Assembly: GCF_000600975.2 (NCBI RefSeq) | Contig: NZ_KK088650.1 | Coordinates: forward strand, 620,001-684,000 | From: Limimaricola hongkongensis DSM 17492 | Lineage (GTDB): Bacteria; Pseudomonadota; Alphaproteobacteria; Rhodobacterales; Rhodobacteraceae | Length of the DNA stretch: 64,000 bases | Reading direction: 5' to 3' | Shown: piece by piece, positions 62,646-64,000 of the stretch | Numbering within the stretch: the first letter of the stretch is position 1 | How the letters are laid out: each line of letters opens with the position of its first letter | Program-made: the position numbers and the translations under genes | The notes under the pieces: model-generated | Databases searched by the model: none | Seen by the model: the letters and a program-made list of their open reading frames with translations, nothing else | What the model was told of the DNA's origin: nothing

Positions 62646-63461
62646 CTAGGCAATGGTCGGACACACCAGCAGGTCGCATGGCGGCGTTCTGATGAAACTG
62701 TCCTTCAGATCCAGTACCGCCCCTGCATTGACGAAGACGATCAGTTCGGTCCGGTCGGACGAGACTTTTTGACGTATCTTGATGCGAGGATCGCCCTTGA
62801 GGTCAGGCATCTCGGTGTTCAAGGCGAGGCCCATCTTCTCGCGAAGATCTTCGATCGCCCTTGTATCCTGCTCCGGCGTGACGCTTGTGGCGGCGCCGGA
62901 GGCGCTGCCGCACAAAGTTTCGGCGTCCCGATCGAGCGGCACGACCTGTATCAACTCGATGGCCGAATGCGGCGCGATCGCGCGAATGACCGGAATGGCC
63001 GTTTCGCTCGCCGGACCGGGGGCCACCGCTACCAGCACGCGACGATAGGGCGTTTCCGGGGCGGAGAGCGAGACGAGGACCGGCACGGGGCAGTCGGCGG
63101 TCAGGCGCTCCACGAATGTCCCGTGAAACATGTCGATCCCGTTCGGATGGACATGCTGGCCTGCCACGAGCAGGTTGGCCTTCTTCCGCTTCAAGATCGC
63201 GTAGATATCCTGCCAATCTCCCGAATAGGTGTGGCTGACCTGCAGTGACGATCCGTAGCGGCATTGGATCCGGGCCCGCAGCGTATCGAAGTAGCCTTCC
63301 ACGAGCGCATTGAAATGCGCTTTCTGCTCGGCTGCGATCCGGAAGTTCGCGGCATGAAAAATATGCAGCCGTCCACCCGTATGGGCGGCGATGGCCGCGC
63401 CCCGCAGGACCGCCTGATTGCCTGCCTTGGAGAAGTCCGTCGCAGCGACGATCGTTTTCAT
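62646..63461 (-). CDS. tandem-domain universal stress protein
   Basis: 271 residues from ATG 63461; a GTG three codons upstream (63470) is an alternative. First domain TIVAATDFSKAGNQAVLRGAAIAAHTGGRLHIFHAANF and LLVAGQHVHPNGIDMFHGTFVERLTADCPVPVLV; second domain diverged (RVLVAVAPGPASETAIPVIRAIA). An imperfect FNR box lies 62 bp upstream. It is part of the second cytochrome/Usp cassette. Confidence 0.84.
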   Translation of the reverse strand: MKTIVAATDFSKAGNQAVLRGAAIAAHTGGRLHIFHAANFRIAAEQKAHFNALVEGYFDTLRARIQCRYGSSLQVSHTYSGDWQDIYAILKRKKANLLVAGQHVHPNGIDMFHGTFVERLTADCPVPVLVSLSAPETPYRRVLVAVAPGPASETAIPVIRAIAPHSAIELIQVVPLDRDAETLCGSASGAATSVTPEQDTRAIEDLREKMGLALNTEMPDLKGDPRIKIRQKVSSDRTELIVFVNAGAVLDLKDSFIRTPPCDLLVCPTIA

Positions 63462-63523
63462 GTGCTTCACCCGTCGGTCGGTTGCGATGCGTGCTAGCTT
63501 CCCCGGATTTCGCTCTTCGCGCC

Positions 63524-63537
63524 TTGCGCCAGATCAA
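63524..63537. promoter_or_regulatory. imperfect FNR-like box upstream of Usp gene
   Basis: TTGCGCCAGATCAA has one perfect half-site (ATCAA) and two changes in the other. It lies 62 bp upstream of the Usp start at 63461, the same distance as the perfect boxes. Confidence 0.45.
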
Positions 63538-63679
63538 TCGTGGCTACGTCCAGCCGGGGCGCCTCGGGGTTAGGGGCGAATCCGGAGGCCTTCGATCTCA
63601 TTCGACCCCATGATCTGCGCGGGCCGATCGACAGGTGTTTCGGACGGAAGGCAGGGCAGGCGCCTCCGGTTCGGCCCAT

Positions 63680-64000
63680 TTACATTTGCCGATCGGGAAC
63701 GGGGTGGAGAGCGGCGCCGTCGCACTCAAAGGCGGTGATGTTCGCGAGGGTGGTTTCGGCGATGGCGGTGAGCGCTTCGGTCGTGAAGAACCCTTGATGG
63801 CCGGTGATCAGCACGTTGGGAAAGGTCAGCAGCCGTGCGAAGACGTCGTCGGGGATGATCCGGTCCGACAGGTCTTCGAAGAAAAGCTCCCCTTCTTCCT
63901 CGTAGACGTCGAGGCCGAGGCTTCCGATCCTGCCGCTCTTGAGTCCACGGATGACCGCGCTTGTGTCGATCACGGCGCCGCGGCTGGTGTTGATCAACAT
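63680..64000 (-). CDS. ldhA: D-lactate dehydrogenase, C-terminal part (partial)
   Basis: 106 residues enter from the right edge and end at the stop at 63680. The sequence [42 protein letters not shown], then [32 protein letters not shown], matches the fermentative D-LDH (LdhA) end, with the catalytic GHQ histidine. It reduces pyruvate to D-lactate with NADH, which regenerates NAD+ under oxygen limitation. That fits the FNR-boxed neighbourhood; its own promoter is outside the window. Confidence 0.88.
   Translation of the reverse strand: MLINTSRGAVIDTSAVIRGLKSGRIGSLGLDVYEEEGELFFEDLSDRIIPDDVFARLLTFPNVLITGHQGFFTTEALTAIAETTLANITAFECDGAALHPVPDRQM

Overview
This window reads as chromosome of a high-GC alphaproteobacterium, most likely of the Rhodobacteraceae/Roseobacteraceae group (inference). 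The signs are four TRAP transporter systems in 64 kb, a metF/metR pair, FnrL-type boxes (TTGAT-N4-ATCAA), a fused HyuAB hydantoinase and tight ATGA-coupled operons. Nearly all of it is coding.

0-9 kb is mostly core: a partial ligase-associated exonuclease, metF/metR with a MetR box between them, suhB, a rhomboid protease, tRNA-Leu(UAA) and an asparaginase. It ends in a three-gene signalling set (LuxR-type response regulator, RsbQ-like alpha/beta hydrolase, PAS-HWE histidine kinase). 9-40 kb is a set of uptake and catabolism units: aminotransferase/CMD protein plus a TAXI-type TRAP system; a TRAP system with a fused hydantoinase and a MarR-like regulator; an AGCS symporter with a universal stress protein (Usp); a LacI-family repressor with gluconokinase and a TRAP system, with two palindromic operators; and a TRAP system with an amidase, RidA and LysR regulator. 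Between the last two lies a cassette of one lipoprotein cytochrome c and three Usp genes, three of the four preceded by FNR-like boxes.

40.5-52.3 kb looks like an old, decayed accessory island. It is bounded by a direct repeat (40495-40639 and 52124-52293) that carries the same short coding tail. It holds IS3 and IS256 remnants, broken genes, an orphan DctP-like binding protein, a CadC-like TPR regulator, a putative metallopeptidase, an acyltransferase and a small redox/membrane operon.

52.5-63.5 kb is the most interesting part: a five-heme cytochrome c diverges from a complete nqrABCDEF-apbE-nqrM-CBS operon, with a perfect FNR box between them. NqrA and NqrB are short, and NqrB lacks the SGAT motif that carries covalent FMN. 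The block ends in a second cytochrome c/Usp cassette with its own FNR boxes, whose cytochrome is a close paralogue of the one at 31 kb. The last gene is the C-terminal part of a fermentative D-lactate dehydrogenase. I read the FNR-boxed genes as one low-oxygen regulon covering redox balance and stress proteins.
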